From positions 1,581,001-1,645,000 of the forward strand of contig NZ_JIAL01000001.1 in the NCBI RefSeq assembly GCF_000688455.1: a stretch of DNA of 64,000 bases, given 5' to 3'. Position numbers and translations under genes: made by a program. The notes beneath the pieces were generated by a model. It saw only the letters and a program-made list of their open reading frames with translations. It did not search any database and was not told where the DNA came from. Each line of letters starts with the position of its first letter. Positions within the stretch are counted from its first letter, which is position 1. Shown piece by piece: positions 34,940-42,670 of this stretch. The DNA is from Pseudacidobacterium ailaaui (GTDB taxonomy: Bacteria; Acidobacteriota; Terriglobia; Terriglobales; Acidobacteriaceae).

Positions 34940-35476
34940 TTACCTCAATGCTTTGCGGGATTTCTGGATGAGTTTCATGGCGGTATCGTGTCCGCGAACG
35001 CCGAGCAGGCGGTATTTCTTTCCTTCCAGGTTGTGATAGTTCACAAAGAACTGTTCCAGCTCCGTAATCCAGTGCTCGGGAAGATCACCGAAGCGTTTGA
35101 TCCGCGCGTATTCATGGGTCACGGCAGCCACGGCCAGCAGGCGGTCATTTCGCAGCCTTTTCTTGCCATCCAGCTGTTCCCCTTCGATGACGCCGATCAG
35201 ACGTGAGCCTACGCAGATACCAGGGTAGGCCGGCTCGTCCATGAGCAGTAGCACGTCGAGCGGATCTCCATCTTCGGCCCTGGTGCGTGGCAGAAAACCG
35301 AAGTCATAAGGAAAGACCATGCCTGCCGGCAGAACACTTTTCAGAATGAAGATTTTCTGTTCGGGATCGAATGCGAATTTATTGCGGCTCTTTCTGGGGG
35401 TTTCGACCACAACCTGTAGAAGATGGCCCTTCTTGTCCAGAGGAGCAAGACGGACTGGATCTGCCAGCGCCTTCAT
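34940..35476 (-). CDS. ppa: Inorganic pyrophosphatase, family I
   Basis: The 178-residue enzyme has the family I core: FPYDFGFLPRT near residue 55, the metal-binding signature DGDPLDVLLL near 69, and KRFGDLPEHW further on. It hydrolyses pyrophosphate to phosphate in the cytosol and pulls biosynthetic reactions forward. Length fits the bacterial hexameric type. GGAGG lies 5 nt upstream of the ATG. It is the first gene of a three-gene transcript with two DUF3147 membrane proteins. Confidence 0.93.
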   Translation of the reverse strand: MKALADPVRLAPLDKKGHLLQVVVETPRKSRNKFAFDPEQKIFILKSVLPAGMVFPYDFGFLPRTRAEDGDPLDVLLLMDEPAYPGICVGSRLIGVIEGEQLDGKKRLRNDRLLAVAAVTHEYARIKRFGDLPEHWITELEQFFVNYHNLEGKKYRLLGVRGHDTAMKLIQKSRKALR

Positions 35477-35828
35477 CGTGCCTCCGTTGGTGAAAAATGG
35501 GCGCTGGCTTCAGGAAAAACGACCCCTGAGGTGGCCACGCCACACAGCCTTAGAGGCGGAATCTTAGCTGAACGTTGCAGGGGCGCGGCATTCAGCAAGT
35601 GCAGGACGTCGCTGGTTTTGACAGCTTGGACGATGCAACAGGAATTTTTTTCTCTCATAAAAAAGATTGCTGAGAGCATTCATCTTCTTTTTATGTTGTT
35701 GAACTAGCTAATGCACAGGGGTATAAATTCACGCAAGCTGAGCAGGGCACATCAATGAATGATGGTGCTCTCCGACAGCTGACGGCGGTTTCCGAACCAG
35801 ATGGCCCCGGAAACGACAGGAGTGCAAG
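35477..35828. other. Intergenic region with a promoter for the Oar-like receptor gene
   Basis: This stretch of 352 nt has no supported gene. It separates the divergent ppa and receptor genes, is locally AT-rich (T- and A-runs around 35645-35700), and holds a good sigma-70-like promoter for the plus strand, listed separately. A weaker signal for ppa could not be placed. Confidence 0.6.
35699..35727 (+). promoter_or_regulatory. Sigma-70-like promoter upstream of the Oar-like receptor
   Basis: A -35 box TTGAAC at 35699-35704 and a -10 box TATAAA at 35722-35727 are separated by 17 nt. This sits about 100 nt before the receptor's ATG at 35829, leaving a leader with AGGAG just before the start. 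Confidence 0.6.
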
Positions 35829-38800
35829 ATGAGATACGCAAAAGCAATTTTTATGTTGCTGTTCCTTGCCAGTGCCCAGCAGCTCACGCCCATCGGATTT
35901 GCACAGCAAACACTCGGACGGATCAACGGGACCGTCAGTGATCCTTCGGGCGCTGTTATCAAGCAAACATCCGTAACTGTTACCAATATGCAGACAGGCG
36001 CAGTCCGCAAAGTGCAGACGCAAAGCAATGGGACCTATGTCGTGCAGGACCTGCCCATTGGTATGTACAGCCTGACTTTTGAACATGAGGGATTTTCCAC
36101 GGAAAACATCTCCAATATTGCTGTAAAGGCGGACCGTTCGGTGACGCTGAATGTGCAGCTGAAACCAGGTTCGGTAAGCACCTCCGTGGAAGTCCTGGCG
36201 ACACCTCTGCTGAACTCAGTCGATACCACCAATGGCTATGTGCTCGACAGTGGACAAATTTCCGCATTACCTCTGGGGACTGGAAGCTTCACGCAACTGG
36301 CGACCTTAAGCCCTGGGGTCAGCGCCGATTTCCTCTCCGATACCGGCACGAACACTGGACTGGGGAACCAGAACATCTGGGCCAACGGTCAACGCCTCTC
36401 CAGCAACACCTTCACATTTAATGGCGTAATGGCCAACAATCTGTTCAATGGCGCATCTTCAAGCCAGGTAAGCGCGAACCGTGCGGTGCTCAATACAGGC
36501 GAATCGTTCCAGAACGGAGGGACCATCCGGACCAACACCTCTATCTACGATGCGATTGGAGAGGCATTACCGACGCCACCGCAGGAGACCATCGCAGAGA
36601 TGCGGGTAAATACCTCCATGTTTGATGTCTCTCAGGGAGACACAGCGGGCGCGCACATTGATGTCACGACAAAGTCGGGAAGCAATCAGTTTCATGGGGC
36701 GCTGTTTGGTACCTTTGGGAATGCAGCGCTCAATGCAGACCCATTCTTCTATAAACAAAACAGCCTGCCCACGCCAGACCTGCACCGTTATGACGCAGGC
36801 GCGGGACTTGGCGGCCCCATCAAAAAAGACAAGCTGTTTTTCTACGCGGCCTACCAATATACACGCGCCCGCGACCAGTTGAACTCTTTGAGTCAGTTCC
36901 ATGTGCCCAGCTCGCTCACGGACGACCGCAGCGCCTCGGGGCTGCAGCCCTTGGTTGTGCAGGCGGGGCTGCCCGCGTCCACGCAGATTGATCCGGTGGC
37001 CCTTAAGTTTTTGCAGGCAAAGGTAGGGAGCGCCTATCTGATTCCATCGCCGACTACATCAGACCCGAATGCAGCCTACAACGTCACCATTGCAGGTCCT
37101 GCGTCCCGGTTTCAGGCCGACCGCGCATTGCTGAATATGGACTACGACATTACTAAAAGCGACACACTGACCGGGAAATATTATTACCAGCACGATCCTA
37201 CCGAAAGCCCTTACTCAAGCACACCTCTGCTCGGCTTTCCGCAGACCTTCAATTCCGGAAGCCAGACATTTGCGCTGGAAAATACAAAGATCTTCGGCCC
37301 GAACCTCTCCTGGGACGCGACATTTGGTTTCCTGCGGATGGTTGTCGGGTCTTATACGGCCCAGCCCTTCGGGCCAGATGCGGTAGGCATCAACGTGTTC
37401 GGCAGTCCTTATCTTCCGGCGGTAAGTGCAAGAAATTTTGATACGAACGGGAACACGCTTGACATCGGCCCCAGCTCGAATTTTGCGAATACGGGCTTTG
37501 CGCAGAACACGTTTGAAGGCACGTCCAATCTGAACTGGGTCCTGGGCCACCATACCCTGACCTTTGGTGCGAACTACGATTTCACGCAGCTCAATATTCT
37601 GAACCGGGCCAACCAGGTAGCAACCCTGGGTTTTAACTCGCTCAAAAATTTTCTTCAAGGCGCCCCGCTGCGCTCTTCCAGCAGTGCCTATTTTGTAGGA
37701 CCTACGAATCGCTACTATCGGGCCCCGCAGGTAGGGGCGTATGCGCAGGACAAATGGCAGGTGACGCCAAAGCTTACGATGACTGCGGGCATTCGTTATG
37801 ACTACGATGCCGGCCTCTACGAGAAGTTTGGCCATCTGGTGAATTTCGACCCCAGTAAGTACCAATACGACCTCTCTACGGACACCATCACGAACAGTGG
37901 CCTTATTGTTGCTGCCAATAACAAGCAATATGCAACTCCCGGGGCCAGCAAGTCCACGCTGACCCAGCGGCAATGGGGCCTTGCGCCTCGCGTTGGACTG
38001 GCATACAGCCCGAGACCCAACATTGTCTGGCGGGCGGGATTCGGCATCTACTACGACCGCGGCGAATACTTTACCAATTTCTCTCCCAGTGCGGGGTTTG
38101 GATTCAACGGACCCTTTGGCGTGACCCTGCAGCCGCCTTTTGTGCAGCAAGTCACTTCGACTTCTTCGAGCACCTTTGAGAATCCTTTTGGCACGACGCC
38201 TCCGGTGGTGGATACGAATCCGGCGGACTTTATCAAGAACTTGCCAAATCAGCAGGCCCTGGAAAATGGCGCAACACCGTATCTGTTCGGCGCCTACGCT
38301 TTGAACAACAAGCTGCCATACACCGAAAACTGGAGTCTGGACTGGCAGTGGCAACTGCGCTCCGACATCGCAGTCACCATTGGTTACACCGGCAATCACG
38401 GAGTGCGGCAAACGATCCCGCTACCTTTCAATGAGCCGGAAGTGGCAACACCTTCGCATCCGGTCAATGGCCAGATCTATTCCTATGGCTATAACGCAAC
38501 CGATGCGGCGGGAAACGTGCTGCTTTCCGAGCCTTACAATACCTCGACCGGAGGCAATACGGACCTGCGCGCTCCCTATATCGGCTATAGCCCCAACTCG
38601 GTGGCGTGGACGACAGCCGGAATCTCACATTACAACGCACTTCTGGCGTCGGCCCAGAAGACCTTTAAAAATGGCCTGAATTTCCTTGTTTCCTACACCT
38701 GGTCCCATGCGCTGGATGAGAGCAGCGGTTATGGCTTGTTCTATAACGGCAATGATCCGAGAAATCTGCGTTCAGGGTACGGGTCTTCTGATTTTGACCG

Positions 38801-39530
38801 CACCCATGTCGTGACAGCCAGTTATACCTATATGTTGCCGAAGTTTGTAAGGAGCAATTCTCTGGTAAGCAAAGTGGTGAATGGATGGGGCATGACTGGC
38901 ATCGTCACATTTCAAAGCGGTCAACCTTATAACGTCTATGACTTCAGCGGTACGGTAGGTAGTATTTTCTTCGCCTCCAATGATTTTCTTACCAATCCAA
39001 TTCTTCCGCTCTACCCCGGAGTGAGTCCTCATCAGGCACTTACCGGACACAGCGGTGCATTTGCCAACTTCAACGGCCAGACGGTCAATCCGCAGAACGT
39101 AGCTTTTAAGCCGAGCGCATTTACGTACCCTACACTGCAGCCCGGAGAATCGGGTGTTCCTCCCTGCGGGCCAACCACGGCCGGCACCATTGCGTGCGAT
39201 ACCTATGAATCCACATTTGCCACTGGCGGCCGCAACATCTTCCGCGGCGCCTTCCAGAAACGAGCAGATGTGTCCATCTTTAAGGAAGTGCAGTTTCGGG
39301 ACCAGATTTCGGTGCGATTGGGTATGGATGTATTCAACGTCAGCAATACCCCGAGTTTCGACACACCGGGAAACAACTTCACCGGATCAGACTTCAACGA
39401 CCCTCCAGGAATAACGCCCCTTGGTCCGGGAGCGGACCCGGCAACCTTCAGCAGTCAGGGGGTTGGCGTCATTACGAATCCGCTGGGGAGCCCCAGGCAG
39501 GTGCAGTTTACGGGCAGGGTCAGCTTTTAA
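35829..39530 (+). CDS. Oar-like TonB-dependent-receptor-type outer-membrane protein
   Basis: The 1233-residue protein begins with a Sec signal (FMLLFLASAQ...GFAQ). A carboxypeptidase-regulatory-like domain follows (GRINGTVSDPSGAVI...GTYVVQDLPIG, residues about 28-115), then a plug-like region (GQRLSSNTFTFNGV) and a very long barrel (VGAYAQDKWQVTPKLTMTAGIRY is the typical strand pair) that ends VQFTGRVSF. This architecture is the OmpA-related/Oar family, greatly expanded in Acidobacteria and thought to act in uptake or secretion at the outer membrane. Substrates are unknown. AGGAG precedes ATG 35829, and the promoter at 35699-35727 serves it. Confidence 0.92.
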   Translation: MRYAKAIFMLLFLASAQQLTPIGFAQQTLGRINGTVSDPSGAVIKQTSVTVTNMQTGAVRKVQTQSNGTYVVQDLPIGMYSLTFEHEGFSTENISNIAVKADRSVTLNVQLKPGSVSTSVEVLATPLLNSVDTTNGYVLDSGQISALPLGTGSFTQLATLSPGVSADFLSDTGTNTGLGNQNIWANGQRLSSNTFTFNGVMANNLFNGASSSQVSANRAVLNTGESFQNGGTIRTNTSIYDAIGEALPTPPQETIAEMRVNTSMFDVSQGDTAGAHIDVTTKSGSNQFHGALFGTFGNAALNADPFFYKQNSLPTPDLHRYDAGAGLGGPIKKDKLFFYAAYQYTRARDQLNSLSQFHVPSSLTDDRSASGLQPLVVQAGLPASTQIDPVALKFLQAKVGSAYLIPSPTTSDPNAAYNVTIAGPASRFQADRALLNMDYDITKSDTLTGKYYYQHDPTESPYSSTPLLGFPQTFNSGSQTFALENTKIFGPNLSWDATFGFLRMVVGSYTAQPFGPDAVGINVFGSPYLPAVSARNFDTNGNTLDIGPSSNFANTGFAQNTFEGTSNLNWVLGHHTLTFGANYDFTQLNILNRANQVATLGFNSLKNFLQGAPLRSSSSAYFVGPTNRYYRAPQVGAYAQDKWQVTPKLTMTAGIRYDYDAGLYEKFGHLVNFDPSKYQYDLSTDTITNSGLIVAANNKQYATPGASKSTLTQRQWGLAPRVGLAYSPRPNIVWRAGFGIYYDRGEYFTNFSPSAGFGFNGPFGVTLQPPFVQQVTSTSSSTFENPFGTTPPVVDTNPADFIKNLPNQQALENGATPYLFGAYALNNKLPYTENWSLDWQWQLRSDIAVTIGYTGNHGVRQTIPLPFNEPEVATPSHPVNGQIYSYGYNATDAAGNVLLSEPYNTSTGGNTDLRAPYIGYSPNSVAWTTAGISHYNALLASAQKTFKNGLNFLVSYTWSHALDESSGYGLFYNGNDPRNLRSGYGSSDFDRTHVVTASYTYMLPKFVRSNSLVSKVVNGWGMTGIVTFQSGQPYNVYDFSGTVGSIFFASNDFLTNPILPLYPGVSPHQALTGHSGAFANFNGQTVNPQNVAFKPSAFTYPTLQPGESGVPPCGPTTAGTIACDTYESTFATGGRNIFRGAFQKRADVSIFKEVQFRDQISVRLGMDVFNVSNTPSFDTPGNNFTGSDFNDPPGITPLGPGADPATFSSQGVGVITNPLGSPRQVQFTGRVSF

Positions 39531-39767
39531 AGAAGCCTGTCGCAAGGGGCAACCTCCCTGCGCGGAGATTTCACAAGAAGGCACCGCTCCAGTCCCCGCA
39601 AGAGTGTGACACCTGCGTCATGCAGGCACTCAAAGAACTTATCAAACATCAAAAAAATTGTGCTCCGGAGCCTGGACCCGCCAGCCTATACTGAGGTGTT
39701 TCGTCGTTTGTTTTGAATGCGCTTTATCAAGGCAGATCACTGGTGCTGAGGGGTCGCCGGAGAAGAT

Positions 39768-40730
39768 ATGTTTCGGTCGTTGCCATTTTGCCTAATCATG
39801 GGTCTTGCTCTGGGGCTCTATGGACAGGCAACGAATTCTGTTTCCCCGCGATCTCTGGTCCTTGTTCCTGCTCTGGTGGAAGAGGCACCGGGGAAAATTG
39901 CGTACGGACTTTCTGCGGGAGACTTTTTGGTCAAGGACAATGGTATCGAGCAGCGGGTCCAACTTGATCCTGAAGCCGAAATGCGTCCGATTTCCTTGCT
40001 GGTCCTGATTCAGACCGGACACAACGCAGCAGCCCAGTTCCATAAATTCAGTCATCTTGATGCCCTGCTGGACAGTATTCTCGTCCATCCCGAGGACCAG
40101 GTGGCCTTGGTTACTTTTGATGGCACGCCACACCTGGTCCGCGGTTTTGCGGCAGACTCTGACGATACGGCGAGCGCATTGAGCTCGATAGGACCCGGGA
40201 ATGCGGAAGCTGCATTATTTGACGCCGTGCATCTGGCCGTGCGTGCGTTCAAAGGCGTCCCAGATGAAAATCGCCGGGTCGTCCTGCTGATCGCAGACGG
40301 ACATGATCATGGCAGCAACCTATCTGATACGGCATCTCTTATCCGAGACGTTTCTGCCAGCGACCTTTCAATTTACAGTCTGTGCTACTCTCCCTCGCAC
40401 CGGGACTTTCTCGGTACGCTCCGCTCACTGAACCCCCTGGCGATGACCGCCAGCCTGATGCAGCGGAACGCGGCAGATGCGCTGGCGCAGCTGACCGGCG
40501 GAGATTTTTACCGCTTCGATTCAGAAAAGGAGTTCGAAGACCGCGTCCTTGAAATCGCCAATCATATTCACAATGCATACAGCCTTGAGTTTCGACCCAG
40601 CAATCCACAGCCAGGCTTTCATTCTTTGCAGGTTGCATTGAGAAATGTAAGGGCGAATGTTGTTGCTGCGCGGAGTGGCTATTGGCTTCTTCCATCGTCT
40701 CCCTCAAAAGGCGCGGGAGGAGTGCAATGA
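39768..40730 (+). CDS. Exported VWFA-domain protein (acidobacterial type)
   Basis: The 320-residue protein has a Sec signal ending LGLYGQA. The sequence follows the acidobacterial VWFA-related pattern: a short N-terminal strand region (DFLVKDNGIEQRV), the alpha/beta VWA fold (QVALVTFDGTPHLV, VVLLIADGHDHGSN) and a closing YSLEFRPSNPQPGFHSLQV segment. The first metal-site strand reads LVLIQTGHNAA; the usual DxSxS is missing, so ordinary MIDAS metal binding is doubtful. GGAGA lies 5 nt before ATG 39768. The stop overlaps the next gene's ATG by 4 nt. It is probably a periplasmic protein-interaction module. Confidence 0.82.
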   Translation: MFRSLPFCLIMGLALGLYGQATNSVSPRSLVLVPALVEEAPGKIAYGLSAGDFLVKDNGIEQRVQLDPEAEMRPISLLVLIQTGHNAAAQFHKFSHLDALLDSILVHPEDQVALVTFDGTPHLVRGFAADSDDTASALSSIGPGNAEAALFDAVHLAVRAFKGVPDENRRVVLLIADGHDHGSNLSDTASLIRDVSASDLSIYSLCYSPSHRDFLGTLRSLNPLAMTASLMQRNAADALAQLTGGDFYRFDSEKEFEDRVLEIANHIHNAYSLEFRPSNPQPGFHSLQVALRNVRANVVAARSGYWLLPSSPSKGAGGVQ

Positions 40731-41161
40731 AGCGTGAATCCAGGCACCGGGTCGTGGAAAGAGAGGCCCTTGCTCCTGCAGATGGCATGGTCTTATCGGA
40801 AGTACAGAACGGCCGCTTGCGGCAACGTTCGCCCTATCGACTGCTGGTCGTACTGCTCTTTCTGGCCGCGGCGGTCGTCGTCTGGGGGACCCGCTACAAA
40901 GTGTCCCTGTACCACTCGCAGCCGCACCACGCATTGCAGGGGACCGTCGCCAAGCTATGGCTGGGACCTCGTTCCGCTTCCTCTGTTTTGCTGAGCAGGG
41001 GTCCACACCACGGAATTGACGTCTGTCCTTTTACACTGCTTGTACTGCATCTTCCGCAACAAGCAAGTCCTTTGGGCCTTTCAGCGGATGCCGCCCTCCT
41101 TCTCGTGATTTTTCCTCCCCTCTGCTCACTGCGCGCACCTCCTTCTTCTCAGCTTCTTTGA
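40727..41161 (+). CDS. Small membrane protein with a W-G-x2-Y-K-x-S-L-Y-H motif (copy A)
   Basis: I cannot assign a family name. The 144-residue product starts at ATG 40727 inside the ATGA overlap with the VWFA gene, with GGAGG upstream, so it is translationally coupled. An N-terminal charged region of about 38 residues is followed by a membrane segment (LLVVLLFLAAAVVV) running straight into WGTRYKVSLYH. The C-terminal part is hydrophobic and Pro/Leu-rich. The same arrangement recurs in the small protein at 44745-45197. Confidence 0.65.
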   Translation: MKRESRHRVVEREALAPADGMVLSEVQNGRLRQRSPYRLLVVLLFLAAAVVVWGTRYKVSLYHSQPHHALQGTVAKLWLGPRSASSVLLSRGPHHGIDVCPFTLLVLHLPQQASPLGLSADAALLLVIFPPLCSLRAPPSSQLL

Positions 41162-41255
41162 GGGCCTTTTGCCGGGGCATATTGCTGAAGATTGATCAGC
41201 GAATGCTCGCAGCAACTGTTTTGTTGGAAAGCTTTCTCCATGAAGGAGTGCGGTC

Positions 41256-41720
41256 ATGTACTTCATTTGGGTCTTGCTGGGCATGGTCCTCGTTGCCCTT
41301 ATTTACTCGGCCTGCCAAGTATGGAAGCCCCGGAAACGCAGGCTGCCGGACTGCGTTTATCCTCTCTCGGCGGAGCTGGATCCGGCACTGTCTCGGGGCC
41401 ATTCAGGAAGCCGTCCCGCGGTGAAGTGGATCGGGATGAATGATTTTCAGATACTGGCCTCCCGCCTGGATGCTCTGATTGTGATTGATTTTCGACCGGA
41501 GCAGGAAAAGCGGCCTTTGCCTCCGGAAGTAAAGCATGTTTTGCCAGTCTCTCCCGGGCAAGCGATCCGGGTGCTTGCTTCTGTGCCGCCGGAGTACTCG
41601 GTTGTCTTGTGTGGCGGATCTGATTTTTGCACCTTTATGGCTTCCGCCATCCGCAACCTGAAGGGGTTTGCCCCTGTTTACGCCTTGAAAGATCCACCGG
41701 ACCGAAAGGAGGCAGCTTAG
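41256..41720 (+). CDS. Membrane-anchored rhodanese-like protein
   Basis: The 154-residue product has one N-terminal transmembrane segment (FIWVLLGMVLVALIYSA). The remainder resembles a rhodanese-fold domain: ALIVIDFRPEQE as the first strand with an acidic D-x-R, a VLCGGSDFC loop at the place of the active-site Cys loop, and a final strand VYALKD. Two Cys lie in that loop. AAGGAG lies 7 nt before ATG 41256, an ideal ribosome binding site, so the gene is real. The role, possibly sulfur or redox chemistry at the membrane, is uncertain because the canonical CxxGxR loop is not kept. Confidence 0.6.
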   Translation: MYFIWVLLGMVLVALIYSACQVWKPRKRRLPDCVYPLSAELDPALSRGHSGSRPAVKWIGMNDFQILASRLDALIVIDFRPEQEKRPLPPEVKHVLPVSPGQAIRVLASVPPEYSVVLCGGSDFCTFMASAIRNLKGFAPVYALKDPPDRKEAA

Positions 41721-41790
41721 ATGAATTGAGGATTTTTATCTGTCCAAACGGTGATGTTGAAAACGACTTCAGCGAAACGAGGAGAAAACC

Positions 41791-42612
41791 ATGAATCTGA
41801 CCCTACACCGCCTCACGGTATTTTTCAGAGGAGTGATGGCTGCAATCCTTTGTGTTCTATGGGCAGGAGCTGTTCTTACTGCGCGGGCACAGTCCCAGGG
41901 GTATTCCAGTTCCAGCGATTACAAGGCCTGGATGAGCGAAGACATCGACGGAAGTTCTGCGGGATACGGTGCTTCTGCAGCACCGCAATATGGTCAAAAC
42001 AACGGACAGACTTCCTATGAGAGCCGTTGGAGCCACGTGGCGTTTGAGGCCGGCGGCGGTTTTACCGCTCCGATTGGCAACGACCATCCTTATGTTACTT
42101 ATGGCGGTAATTTCAGAGTGGGCGCCGGTTGGAACTTTACCAGCAAGTTCGGGGCCCTGATTGAATATGAGTTTCACTCGAACAAGATCCCCGGGGCCAC
42201 TCTGGCGGCCGTTGGCGCACCGGGCGGCCATGTGCACACCTGGGGATTCAGCGTTGACCCCATCTACAACTACTCGATTACCAGCAAGTTTGGAGGCTAT
42301 GTTACTGGCGGAGGCGGGTTCTATCGCAAGGTGACCATCTTTACCTCACCGCAGCCAGTTGAGTTTTGTGATTATTTCTATGGTTATTGCGGTTATGGCT
42401 ATCAGAATGTCACCATCGGGCACTTTTCCAGCAATCAAGGGGGCCTGAATATCGGCACTGGATTCACTTGGAAAGCATTCGGTCCTGACAGCAAGGCCAA
42501 ACTCTACGCTGAGGCGCGCTATCTTTGGGTGGATTCGCCGCGGGCCAGCGCCCATCAGCAAGGCACGGGGACCGAAGGGCTGATTCCTGTGACCTTTGGA
42601 ATCCGCTTTTAG
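41791..42612 (+). CDS. Outer-membrane beta-barrel protein
   Basis: A Sec signal (VMAAILCVLWAGAVLTARAQ) is followed by about 240 residues of alternating beta strands rich in Gly, Tyr and Phe, closing with VTFGIRF, the C-terminal aromatic signature for barrel assembly. Strand pairs such as HVAFEAGGGFTAPIG, NFRVGAGWNFTSKFGALIEYEF and YVTGGGGFYRKV fit an OmpW/OprF-like small barrel (OMP_b-brl). A loop with alternating Cys and Tyr (FCDYFYGYCGYGY) may form a disulfide. AGGAG lies 7 nt before the ATG. The function is not readable. Confidence 0.8.
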   Translation: MNLTLHRLTVFFRGVMAAILCVLWAGAVLTARAQSQGYSSSSDYKAWMSEDIDGSSAGYGASAAPQYGQNNGQTSYESRWSHVAFEAGGGFTAPIGNDHPYVTYGGNFRVGAGWNFTSKFGALIEYEFHSNKIPGATLAAVGAPGGHVHTWGFSVDPIYNYSITSKFGGYVTGGGGFYRKVTIFTSPQPVEFCDYFYGYCGYGYQNVTIGHFSSNQGGLNIGTGFTWKAFGPDSKAKLYAEARYLWVDSPRASAHQQGTGTEGLIPVTFGIRF

Positions 42613-42670
42613 GCATTCTGAAGCGCAGGGCGCCTGAAGGAAAGACTTTCGAGGAGGTTGTTTCTGCCCA

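Noticed and set aside
37215-38411. A 398-codon minus-strand frame inside the Oar-like receptor
   Set aside because: The receptor reading is continuous and typical; the antisense frame is compositional.
39602-39631. Nested inverted repeat GAGTG-CCTGC/GCAGG-CACTC after the Oar-like gene, considered as a terminator
   Set aside because: No T-run follows and the two stems are separated by an asymmetric loop, so it is not a convincing rho-independent terminator.
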